Of a DNA stretch of 64,000 bases, positions 22,820 to 33,018 are shown piece by piece. Both the position numbers and the translations under genes were made by a program. The notes beneath the pieces are model-generated. The model saw only the letters and a list, made by a program, of their open reading frames with translations, was not told where the DNA came from and did no database searches. Origin of the DNA: Cryptomeria japonica. Its lineage: Eukaryota > Streptophyta > Pinopsida > Cupressales > Cupressaceae. Every line of letters begins with the position of its first letter. The stretch's first letter is position 1. Location of the stretch: assembly GCF_030272615.1 (NCBI RefSeq), contig NC_081410.1, positions 185,553,619 to 185,617,618 of the forward strand, given 5' to 3'.

Positions 22820-22850
22820 TTTATTGTTGAAGCGCTTGTAATATTGTGTA
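22820..22850 (-). pseudogene. 31-bp sliver of Ty3 Gag between E1 and E2
   Basis: It is all that separates the two insertions. On the minus strand it reads as a Gln/Leu-rich piece (TILQALQQ then a stop) that fits between the Gag N-terminus (29648-30009) and the central part (to 16041). A one-base shift is needed between the N-terminal frame and this piece. Confidence 0.7.
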
Positions 22851-23635
22851 TGTTAGGATTCCCAAAGATACTGAGAGGGGGGGGGGGGGTGAATCATTAT
22901 CTAACCGGTTAATGGATTTTCTAAACTTATTAAATGAATTGCATGCCAAAATAGTGTACCAGTAAACCAGAAATAATGTAGTAGATAAGATTAGTAAACA
23001 AAACATAGAAATCACACCATAACACAATATTTTTAATGAGGGAACCCGGTGTGGGAAAACCCTCGGTGGGATTTGTGACCCACAATATTCACTTACTAGC
23101 CAATTAGTGAATATTACTGATACAATAGGGGCCTGCACATGCAGGAAGGTCAACTGCCTAAAGCTCACTACTTAAATACAAAAAGGGAAGTCTCACTGAC
23201 TTAAAAAAATGGATTATGTAAATCCAATATCATGTACTGCTTTGGTTCAGCATCTTCTATGCCAGGTTCAATACCAGTTTAAGTTCATACAACTTCCATA
23301 AACCTTATTCCAAAATCTGCCTTAATATTCGCATCTGCCTATTACATTCCTTCCATGCATTTCTCACTTCTTACAAATGATTTACAAGATCTCATACTTA
23401 TATGAGTCCTAATACAATTCACCTTGTCATCTTACAAAAAGATTTTACAATTAAATACAAAATACAATAAACAAAATCATGTTAGCCAGGGTGCCAGTAA
23501 ACATCTTTGCTAGAGTCGGTGCCGGTGTCTGTGCCTGTGCTGGTGTCTACTGGTGCCATAGGATTGTAAGGTTGCCATCAATGACAATACCTTAAATCAC
23601 CTATAATTTCTCATTGGAGTGTGCATTTGCCAACA
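22851..23635 (-). repeat. E2 3' LTR
   Basis: Printed strand starts TGTTAGGATTCCCAAAG and ends GCATTTGCCAACA. It pairs with 28864-29642 with scattered substitutions and a longer G-run in this copy. It contains the palindrome CCTGCACATGCAGG at about 23131-23144. Confidence 0.92.
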
Positions 23636-23845
23636 ATCTCCCCCTTTGGCATTGATGACAACACTCATGAGAAAAAGCCAAAATTGTATCCAAAAGGTGT
23701 TGACCAAAAGTCTTACGAAAACTGTCAAAACTGTGTTACCAAAATTGTGTGCTCGAAACTGTGTGCTCCCCCTGAGTACATGATCTCTTTTGTCTTACTC
23801 CTTTTTCTCATCCTCTACTACTCCCCCTTTGGCATCAATGACAAA
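23636..23845 (-). promoter_or_regulatory. E2 polypurine tract array
   Basis: Minus strand AAAGGGGGAGAT abuts the LTR at 23636-23647. Two more purine tracts of the form GGGGGAG lie at about 23766-23774 and 23820-23830, the last again followed by TTTGGCATCAATGACAAAGG. It is the same arrangement as in E1. Confidence 0.75.
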
Positions 23846-23919
23846 GGCTATCATTCAATGTCAATTGAGTGTAGTTCCTGTCTTGATCCCTGTAATCGAT
23901 TGGTTACAATTCGATATAA

Positions 23920-26900
23920 CTACGCTAATGTAAAATTTAGGTTGTTGTAGAATCTCTCACTGTCCTTTAGTGCTGCTTCTATCCTTTGGATTGTACCGGT
24001 GATTATGTGCATTTGTTCTTCCGATGTCTTAAGTCCTAGAACAAGAGCCTCAGAAATATCTTTTCTCAAAGAGATGAGGATATCTAGTTTAGGACCTACT
24101 CTATATTTCAGTTCCTTTGCCTTAAACTTTAATCTCTCTTTATCTTTTTCAAGTTTTTCAATTTTCTCTTCAAAGCCGGTAATTTCCTGTTCTACTACCG
24201 ATATGGAGTCTGATGAACCTATTAAATTATCAACAATGTCATTGATTTCCTTTTGAGCTCTGCTGATCTCTTTATCTATATCCTCTGTCAAAATGTTTGT
24301 CTTACATGTGTCTTTGTACAATTTCTTGAAGTCCAAAATTGTATTTCCTAGTGCCGATAATAATGTATCTATATGTTCCTTACTCTTCTTTACTATCTCC
24401 TCAAGGAATTTTTCCTTCTCTTTATTCATTTTTTCTCTGAAAGTTTCCTTATTGATTTGATCAATTGTTAGAAGATTGTCGATTATTTATTTAGACAATG
24501 TGTCTAATTGACCTAAAGAATATTTATTCTCTATGTTACACTTGGGTGCAATCATCTTCAAAATTAGTATGGTGTCATCAATTACCTTATATGCAAGTGC
24601 ATTGCAATCAGTTATTTTCTTAATTGAATCAAGCAATACCTCTGTTACATTGATTGGCCTAAATTTTGTCAGTGAAGAATCAGATGATTGACCAACTATC
24701 TTAACAATCTGTAATCCGCCAGTGTGAGGTACCTCTTTGCTTATGGTGACCTCTGGTAGATTAGTTTGAGTCTACATTTTTGCAAGCAAGGGTTTAGGTT
24801 TCTTAGCTGATACTAGTGGCACAATCTCTGTCTGAACCTTTAGTTCATTCTTCTTCTCTTCTGATTTATCAGTATGTACCTCAGTCTGTTTCTCAGAGCT
24901 TTCCATTGCCGATTTTTTTGATTGTGACTCTATGTTTTCTACCGATTTCTCTATGTTTACCTTTAAAATGTCTACAATCGGTATCTCAAAAAAAATTTCA
25001 TTGCTATCAGTTGTCGATTGCTCAGTAGATACATTAGTATGTACACTAGTGGTATCTTCCTTTCCTATATATGGGGAATCAGTTGCTTGTTCGGTTTGTT
25101 GTTCAGTACCAAATTCAATGTTCCCAACTATATCCTCAATATTTGTCTCAACTGTAGTGTCTTCTACCAGTGGCTCAGTTGCCACATCTCTCTTCTCACT
25201 TGATTCCTTATCAACCACAATGTTGACTTCCCGTGTGTCAATATTCATTGTATACAACACCTCAAAATCAGGATTTGTGTCCTCATGTGTTGTCTCCATA
25301 CTCTGTTGCCGGTGGAGTATCAATATTTTGTGTCGGTGGAGTATCAGAAGGAGGTGGGGGTAAGTTATTTGTCACCTTTATACTCAGAGGCCCACCTACC
25401 TTACCTTTACCCTTATCTTTATCCTTTTGGTAGACTTTAAAAGTCTTTGGTCTCTTAAGCTCTTCTTGTTTCTCTTTCTCAACAAAGAATATATCCCACT
25501 TGTTTGCAGTTTCTTCTGATACCTCATTAACTCTTCCAACCATTAGTGCTACATTCCAGTGACCAGTTGAAAATACTGTCCAGTTAGCCTCACTTATCAG
25601 TTCATCAATTTCCTCTATTGAATTTACTGGGTGAATTGCAAGTAGTTTCTCTACCTTCATCTTTTTATCCAATTCAACAATTGTTGCTCTCCTTGCTTCT
25701 AACCTTCTCTACAACTCATTGGGTAAATCATCAACAAACTCAATCAAAAATTTCTTATAGATATCCAAGTGTAGGATAATACTATTTTCTATGCTTTCCT
25801 TTTCATCACTGTTAAAAGTATCATACAACTTGCTAATGTTTGATAAGTTACCATTTTTAGTTATCTCATTCAAAAGGTTGTCAAGTGGAGGAACAACTTG
25901 TTTTTCTTTTCTTTTCTTTGGTGTTAAATTCTTTGCTGGAGGCCTAACTGCCTGTTGTTTCTATCTTGTTCTCTTAGGTGTAGGAGTGGGTACCGATGAA
26001 GGTTTCCTTTTCCTTACTACCCTTTTAAACTCTATCGGTATTTCACTGTCAGAGGAGGTAGCAACTGGTGAAAGATGTGTTTCCAGTTGTAATCCTTCCA
26101 AGTCGCTCTCCTTAATACCAGTTTTATTCAACATGTCTTCCTTGATTGCTTTAGCCTGCCTTGTTCCTTTTCTAACTATTTGTTCAGTTTTCTTTATTAT
26201 TTTCTGTGACTAAATGTTGCTTTCAATTGTTTCCACATTTCCAAATACTTTCTCTGTTGGTTCTTTAGGGGCTTTTAGAAGGGCATTTGCATAAGTTTCT
26301 ATAATGTTCTCATCAGCCTCATATCCCATCTTTGTAACCCAAATAGTCCTTAGAACCACTGCTTCCATCTAGATTTCATCTTTCTTTATCACAAAGCATA
26401 TCTCCTTTTGATATTTGTCAACTATAGATTGAGATAGCCTTATCCTAGTTTTCATCCTATCCTTTAATGTTTGAAAATGTCCATTTATGTTTTTTTCTCT
26501 GTCATCTCCCATATTGTTTAGCATGTCCACAAGTTATTTTCCTACCAGAATGTCAAAACCAAAATCCTTTCTACCAATACCGGGTACTTCCTTGGTAATA
26601 TATAGCATCAAACATACAAGTAGGTTTCCAAATCTGAATGTACCTTTCTTATCACCTTTGATATTCCTCAGATTGTCTATTAGTTCATCCTTCAACCATT
26701 CACATATGTCAATCTTTGCATTGTTGTTTACCATGTCATAGGCACTCTTGATACATAAGCTAGAAATAGAGTTTAATCTGTTGGCATGTGTAACTTTGTA
26801 TCCAAGAATCTTGCTGATGAACCTTACATTGATATCCTTTACATCGTTTACTCTCAAGGATCTCTTGTCAAAGGTTGCACCGGTTAGGGTTTTTACAGTG

Positions 26901-27376
26901 TCATTTGGAACCTTTTTAGTTTTTTCAGGCCTTCTACGGGTGGAAGGTAAGCTTGTCACTACCCTAACTGCTTCTTTTGTTATCTTGTGAATGGAATCCA
27001 ACCAAAAGAACTCCCCATGAACTCTGCTTAACATAATCCTTATAACATCCTTTGGAAAATCAGGGATATTAAGAATCTCCACAAAAGCTAGGGTTTCAAC
27101 TATCTTATGTTTTGGTTTCACATTTCCATTTATATCACAAATTACTATTCTATACATGTTCATAATCTCTTCAGCTCCTAGTTATTCAATATGACAATGT
27201 ATGTAAATTCTAGGATCCTCAACATAAGCAACTCCTTTGGGAATTTTTGAAAAAGCTTCTAGGGTATCATCTTTCTTTGCAATTTCAGGAATAATTTTAA
27301 ATTTAAGCCTAGGGCACTTAACAACTTCAATTACAGTAGGGTTTGCAATGAATTCAGGTGCAGAGGAGGAAGCCAT
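23920..27376 (-). pseudogene. E2 ORF2: large unrecognised protein, homologue of E1 ORF2
   Basis: From an ATG at 27376 about 1,150 codons run to 23920 with stops and shifts; the open pieces are 26534-27163 (209 residues), 25283-25672, 24772-25323 and 23920-24429. Blocks shared with E1 in the same order include ANPTVIEV, GVAYVEDPRIYIHC, SRVHGEFF, ITKEAVRVVTSLP, ILGYKVTHAN, WVTKMGYEADENI, a basic KRKPSSVPTPTPKRTR tract and LMVGRVNEV. A Thr/Glu/Ser-rich low-complexity part follows. The C-terminal 170 residues are a strong coiled coil (ITGFEEKIEKLEKDKERLKF). No known enzyme motif is seen. It could be a structural or targeting protein; an env-like origin, as in Sireviruses, cannot be excluded, but I see no membrane helix. 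Confidence 0.78.
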
Positions 27377-27679
27377 TGATATAAATACCTTAATCTGCCT
27401 TTAGGTATGAGTGCTTGAATGATTTTCTTCACTTCTCACTGTGGATGCCTTCGCTCGGGATTTTCACGCTCTTAGGAAATTTGAATGCTCGGTGAATGAA
27501 AAAGAGCCAAAACATTTTCTTTATAATGTCATCTCCTTCAACTACCATATTAAATGCTTGTCGGTTAAGTGAAACTTAACACATCTGTCGGTAAAGAAGT
27601 ATTTCAACTTCTCACCATCAACCGAGGGTAAATTAGCATGTTTTTTAGTTCGTTGTCATACACCCAAAAAGGTTTCTTT

Positions 27680-28792
27680 TCAGTTAGATGAAGAATCTCC
27701 TACTGGTGGAGTGATACTCTATTCTACCGGTGAAGGAATAGCTTCATTAACATTCATATCTGACTTTCTAATCCATTGTTTTGAAAATTCTTGCTTTACT
27801 TCTTCAACTTTATCTTTATCTTTCAAATTGGGTCCTTTGTTATTTGCCGGTGATGCCTTACTTCTATAAAATTTTGCAATATGTCCAATCTTGTTACAAG
27901 CATAACAAGTCACATTCTTTTTCTAAATAGCTTTTCCATATCCTATGCCGGTATGTGTTCTGCATTGATTGGATAAGTGTCCAAATCTTCCACAAACATA
28001 ACATCTTACATTCATTCTGCAGTTTTCTAAATTATGACCAAATTTGTTGCATTTAGAACATTGACCAGTGGGTGCATTGGTGTTCTGATAGTTTCTAGAT
28101 CTACACTAATTTTCTCTATGACCATACTTGTTATAGTTAAAGAATTTTCCATTAAATTTGTAGGCATTAGGTTGTCTTACCGGTTTACTGTGATCATGAT
28201 TGTTTGCAGTACCAGATCTTTCACCAACTTCAAAGCCAAGGCCATTAGTATCTCCATTAGGTTTCTGATTTTTCAACATATCATCAAGTTCCTCTAAACT
28301 TTTCTTGAATTTTTCTTTGTGTTGATTTGCAGTAGCCAACTCATTTTCTAAGAAATCTTTCTGTCTCATGTGTTTAGTTTAATCATGCTCCAAGTGAATT
28401 ATATCTGCCTTCAACATATCATTTTCATGACTGAGTCTTAGATTTTCATTTCCAGCATCATTGATTCTCCTAGCCAAGTCATCTTCATTCTTCTTTCGGT
28501 CTTCAATGTCTTTACAAAACCTCATAGTCATATCTTGCATTTCATTCCTCAAGGCCATGTTTTCATGCTTCATCTTGCTTACAAGATCATTAAGATTTTC
28601 TTTTTCATCATCATCACTTTGTATCTTCTCATGAAGTTCTCTTCTTTTGTTCCTAGCAATAGTGAGATTTTCCTAAAGTCCTTGAATGATTTCCTATGCA
28701 GCCTTCAGATCATCTTCAAGTTTCATATTCTTCAATTTTTTTGCATCATAATCTGCAAGAGCGTTTTCCAATTGCTTTCTCAAGTTTTCCAT
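27680..28792 (-). pseudogene. E2 ORF1: Gag-like protein, coiled coil plus four CCHC knuckles
   Basis: The ATG at 28792 opens MENLRKQLENALADYDAKKL, which aligns with the start of E1 ORF1. A coiled-coil part (LRLSHENDMLKADIIHLEHD, FLENELATANQHKEKF) is followed by four knuckles: a damaged first (FFNYNKYGHREN), CSKCNKFGHNLENC, CYVCGRFGHLSNQC, and CYACNKIGHIAKFY with the last Cys changed to Tyr. The end is Pro/Ser-rich. Several stops interrupt it. The role is inferred to be RNA binding and packaging. ORF1 and ORF2 are 303 bp apart. Confidence 0.8.
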
Positions 28793-28845
28793 CTGTACCG
28801 GTGTCAGAATCTTCCTCAAGCTATTAGGCTTTTGAAAATAGAGGA

Positions 28846-28862
28846 CCAGGCTCTAATATCAA
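28846..28862 (-). promoter_or_regulatory. E2 primer-binding site, mutated
   Basis: Minus strand TTGATATTAGAGCCTGG, one base from the LTR. It differs from the standard TTGGTATCAGAG at two positions, both of which fit G-to-A or C-to-T change. Confidence 0.85.
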
Positions 28863-28863
28863 T

Positions 28864-29642
28864 TGTTAGGATTCCCAAAGATACTAAGAGGGGGGGTGAA
28901 TCAATATCTAACGGGTTAATGGATTTTCTAAACTTATTAAATGAATTGCATGCCAAAATAGTGTATCGGTAAACCAGAAATAATTTAGTAAATAAGATCA
29001 GTAAACAATACATAGAAAGCACACCATAACACAATATTTTTAACAAGGAAACCCGGTGTGGGAAAAACCTCGATGGGATTTGTGACCCACAATATTCGCT
29101 TACTGACCAATAAGTGAATATTACTGATACAATAGGGGCCTGCACATGTAGGAAGGCCAACTGCCTAAAGATCACTACTTAAATACAAAAAGGGAAGTCT
29201 CACTGACTTACAAAAATGGATTATGTAAATCCAAAATCATGTATTGCTTCAGTTCAGCATCTGCTATGCCAGGTTTAGTACCGGTTTAAGTTCATACAAC
29301 TTCCATAAACCTTATTCCAAAATTTGCCTTAATATTCGCATCTGCCTATTACATTCCTTCCATGCATTTCTCATTTCTTACAAATGATTTACAAGATCTC
29401 ATACTTATATGAGTCCTAATACAATTTGCCTTGTCGGCTTACAAAAAGATTTTACATTTAAATACAAAATACAATAAACAAAATCCTGTCCACTAGGGTG
29501 CTGGTAAACGTCTTTGCCGCTGCCAGTGCCGGTGTCTGTGCCTGTGTCGGTGTCTATCGGTTCCATATGATTGTAACATTGCCATCAATGACAATACCTT
29601 CAATCACCTACAATTTCTCATTGGAGTGTGCATTTGCCAACA
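28864..29642 (-). repeat. E2 5' LTR
   Basis: It pairs with 22851-23635. TATA-like CATATAAGTAT lies at about 29401-29411 (minus strand), kept in the other LTR and in the solo LTR. A damaged palindrome CCTGCACATGTAGG is at about 29140-29153. The U5 end has TTCACCCCCCCTC-type sequence near 28886-28902. Confidence 0.92.
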
Positions 29643-29647
29643 ATGTA

Positions 29648-30009
29648 AGTGCAGTAAGGGGATTGTTATTATTGTTGGTACCACTATTGTTGGTGTTATC
29701 CTGATCATTAGTATTGTCTTGATCATTGGTGTTGTCATGATCATTTGTGTTGTCATGGGCAATGTTGTAGGTGTATGTTCTTGATTTTGTCCTTTTTACG
29801 CGCTCAATTTTCTTTGGTTGATCCATGTCAAAATCCTCAGGGATCTTAACACCTTTGCTAGATAGTAGGAGGAAGTATTTTTGTTTATCTATTTCCATGA
29901 GTTTTTGTAGACCAAGGTCTTGTTGGGCCTCTTCAACAATGTCATCCTTTATATCATCCTCTTCTATATTTAGGTACTTTTTCCAGGTGTTAGTTTTTCT
30001 TTGTGCCAT
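29648..30009 (-). pseudogene. Ty3 Gag N-terminus
   Basis: The minus-strand ATG at 30009 opens MAQRKTNTWKKYLNI, an acidic stretch and a basic IERVKRTKSRTY stretch, followed by an Asp/Asn/Thr repeat (units DNTNDQ) and poly-Asn. It leads into PLTALT at the E2 junction. The last residues of the open frame beyond 29647 are E2 LTR sequence. The Asn-rich linker before the Gag domain fits plant Ty3 Gags. The start is chosen because it is the first ATG of the frame and lies downstream of a long leader. Confidence 0.7.
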
Positions 30010-32466
30010 GCTTGATTCAGGTTGTGCATCGCACTAGTTGTTTTTATAGGATCATGTAAAAATTGGCATATTATTGATTTGATTCAATAAGTGATTGGAT
30101 CTTCAGGTAGATAAGCTAAGTTGATCTTTCCTCCTTTGTTAAGACATTGAGAGAATTCCAACTTTTGTTTGAAGGGATATGCTTACAAGGTTTCCTCATC
30201 AAACTCAGTTCCTTTACCGCATAGATAGATATGAAAGCAGTGCAAGAAAGTGCGATGTTTTAGGAAGAGTTCATGATTTATGTAGAGAAACTTCCTTCTC
30301 TTTATAAGTTATTTTTGACTAAATTGTTTCCTTTTCAGCTCAGTCTTTTGATGAAGATTCTTCCTTTTTAAATATTGAGGAGTGGTCATACAAGTGATCT
30401 AAGTTAATGTTGTGGATAGGTTAATTTGATAGCAAATACCTTGTTTGGATACCCAATCCTACTAAGTCGAATAAAGGGTTTAATATGCCCCCTATTGATG
30501 TGACTATGTGGGTCAAATGATGTAATAAAGCTCCCTGATGAAGGATGATGTATCTTGATTTTTGGAATGAGATTGATTTGACTAACTTGAATATCTAGAC
30601 TAAGTATTTTGATGTTGATATTGGTTAAAATTGTGTAACTTGGATCACTAGTTGGTATTCCTTTGATTTTGTTGGAAGAAACCTAATCTGTGATAGTTGA
30701 AACTAAAAGATCACCTAAAAGGGTACTCAGATCAATTTTGGATTTCTGATTTTTGCAATTTGTAAAGCGATTTCTGATTTTGTAGATACTTTTGCAAGAT
30801 GTTTGTTTGATATCTAACAAGAAAACAACAAACACTCATGAAAACAATAGTAGTTTTGGTCGTAATCTAACATGAAGTGTATGTTGTTTTGAGGATCTTT
30901 TCAAATCCCTGATATTTTCACTGGTTTGATACAAGAAAAAAACACTAAGAGGACTCTTTATTCAAGGGTCATAAATAATATCATAGCCCACAACTCAATA
31001 CTCCTTCAGCTCAAACAACCCTGTCACACCCTAGGGTGCACCCATTTTTTTGCCTTTTTCCAAAAGTTGAGCCAAAGAGGATTGCTCCTCAACTAGATCT
31101 TTTTCTTGGGAGATGTATGGTGAGTGTTTTGGGGGTGGATTCTTCCCCACCCTTGCACTATGATATTACAAATGTCTGGTTACTGACTCGGTGAAGCTTC
31201 TAATTCTAAAGCTTTTTAGTAAGGCTTTCATTTGATCTTCAGTAATAAACTCCCTCAGGAGGCTTCCCAACCTTTAGAACAAAGGCTTTAAGTATCTCAA
31301 GGATACTGGGGGAAGGTTAATCAGTGAGAAAAACCGTTGGATGTGATTTTCATCATAATCCACATTTGATTATAGTGGGTTGGAATACTTGGCTTTAAGT
31401 CATTCCCTACTTAGGTCATTCCCCTCTCACCGACCTTATGGGCTTTGCAGGAGGGAAGGCCTGCTAAAGGTTTTATCTTATTGCAAGAATTGAAATAGAG
31501 CATTCAAATAGTGAGTTTGGCTTTTTGATCACCCAACTAAGGGGAGAGCATATGCCTATCACTTTCGAGGCACAACTTACAACTTGTTATTTTTAATCCT
31601 TTATTGCAATGATTATCTAACTACTATTTGGAGATGTTGCTCCAACAAACATGGTGTTTATTTTAGTCCCACATAGCAATTGTTTTTGAATTTGAAAGAA
31701 AACCTAGTCAACAAAATAAAATCTCTTTGCTAATGACAATGTAGTTTGTTCTTTTTAATTTGTGCAAAGAGAGGTTGATTGTTCCTTTTATCCTTTGCAA
31801 AAATGAAAGATTGTCTTTGTTCTTTTTAGAGAGCACCAAAAGGAAGTGTGAACCTAACTTGGAAAATGGAGGTTTGATTTGTTGTTCATTTTACCTATTT
31901 TCAAGAAATAAAAAATATGATTCTCTTTAAGAAACCAAAAGAGAGTTTTGATTCCTTTTAAACACCAAAACTATTATGAAGTTCCTTTTACCTTTGCAAG
32001 AAAATAAAAATGAGTTCTTTATACTAACTTTGAAAGAAAGTAAGAAAGAAAGAACTAATCTAACTCCTTTTGAACCTGCACAAAACTAGTTAGCCAAAAA
32101 TCTAGAATAGTGGTGGGCTTTACAAGCCTAGTTTTCCAACCGGTTATAAATTTTCCCTACTCACTGTGTTAAATGTGCTAAAATAGAGATTGTATGCACC
32201 AGAAGGAAGACTAAATGCGCTAAAAGAAAGTCTATATGTGCTAGAAGAAATGATGTATGCACCAGAATAGAGACTATATGTGATAAAAGAAAGACTAAAT
32301 ACACTAGAAGATAGACTGTATGTGCTAGAACAAAGACTATATTACAAGATTTTGTATGCATTAGAAGAAGGTATGCATGTTCCACAAGAAGTATTATATG
32401 CACTAAAACTTTCTTTATATTTTCAAGGAGTGAACCTACGAAAAAATTTGTTAGAATGAGTGGGTA
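30010..32466 (-). other. Ty3 leader (5' UTR), about 2.5 kb
   Basis: It lies between Gag start and primer site. I find no ORF with a recognisable domain. Long leaders are usual for Tat/Ogre elements. It ends (nearest the LTR) in a 21-bp tandem repeat. Confidence 0.6.
32174..32419. repeat. 21-bp minisatellite in the Ty3 leader
   Basis: Eight perfectly spaced 21-bp units run from 32174 to 32341, with consensus TG(T/C)(G/A)CTAGAAGAAAGACTA. A 15-bp partial follows, then three more 21-bp units to 32419. Because 21 is a multiple of three, one minus-strand frame stays open through most of it and gives a false-looking hydrophobic ORF (Leu/Val/His/Ile heptads). Confidence 0.9.
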
Positions 32467-32484
32467 GCCCCACAGTGGGCACCA
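32467..32484 (-). promoter_or_regulatory. Ty3 primer-binding site
   Basis: The minus strand reads TGGTGCCCACTGTGGGGC, four bases inside an LTR end ..GTATACA. TGG is the complement of the tRNA CCA end. The same kind of site is known in plant Tat-group Ty3 elements; the exact tRNA needs a tRNA search. Confidence 0.75.
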
Positions 32485-33008
32485 AAAATGTATACCTAAT
32501 AAGAGGGGGTTAGCCAAATGATAGAAAACACATCAAACATACCAATAAAACATAACAAAACAAAGATCTAAATGACAAAATAAGTTAATCATCCATCTCC
32601 TAAGATTATTCCATTGTTCTCTATCTCAAAGGATCCTTTAAATCAAGGTGGCTCTTAGCTTGGATAAGTACTTGATCTCTAGGATGACTACGTAAAGAAT
32701 GAGGGGTATGTGATAAAAGAACTAAATGCAAAGCAACTAAGATCTTAACATGATATTGATATGAAACTAGCTATGATATGGTTTAAGATGATGAGATTGA
32801 AATGAAGATTAAACTAACATTATATAATATCCTAACATTATATTCCATGATGTGATAAACATGATAAAGAAACTAACATGCTATGATAATGTTATTGCTA
32901 TCTAAAACGCTTAAGCTTATGAGAAAGGCAAATACAAATTCTTGATAATCTGGATGCATAAAACTTGAGATCTAATAACTTGGGATCTTGTTTATGAAGA
33001 AATAGGAG

Positions 33009-33018
33009 CTATTTATAG
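33009..33018 (-). promoter_or_regulatory. TATA box in Ty3 LTR
   Basis: CTATTTATAG as printed, CTATAAATAG on the minus strand, about 520 bp from the LTR/primer-site border and in the orientation of the element. Confidence 0.5.

Larger units (their letters stand above)
22851..29642 (-). mobile_element. E2: complete non-autonomous LTR retrotransposon, relative of E1
   Basis: Two LTRs of about 780 bp bound a 5.2-kb interior. Flanks are GTGTA (22846-22850) and ATGTA (29643-29647), a duplication with one later change. On the minus strand the order is LTR, primer site, ORF1 with coiled coil and four knuckles, ORF2 of about 1,150 codons, purine tracts, LTR. No pol domain is present. ORF1 begins 71 nt after the LTR, against 74 in E1. 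The LTRs differ strongly from those of E1, so E2 is a separate subfamily; a solo LTR of the same subfamily lies at 12257-13013. Confidence 0.92.
8641..32488 (-). mobile_element. Ty3/gypsy (Tat-type) retrotransposon internal region, nested with three insertions
   Basis: Read on the minus strand the order is primer site (32484-32467), long leader, Gag, protease, RT, RNase H, a second RNase H and integrase. A second, archaeal-type RNase H between RT/RNase H and integrase is typical of the Tat/Ogre branch of plant Ty3 elements. The body is interrupted by a solo LTR (12257-13013), element E1 (16042-22814) and element E2 (22851-29642). Taking these out leaves Gag in a consistent order. Stops and frameshifts occur in every domain, and an integrase catalytic Asp is replaced, so the copy is dead. 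A 3' LTR was not found. Confidence 0.85.

Noticed and set aside
24816-25433. Plus-strand ORFs opposite E2 ORF2, one with membrane-like segments
   Set aside because: Antisense shadows of the Thr/Glu-rich part of ORF2.
32161-32517. Minus-strand ORF of 118 residues, Leu/Val/Ile-rich, looking like a membrane protein
   Set aside because: It is the 21-bp minisatellite read through in one frame, and its start lies in the Ty3 primer site and LTR.
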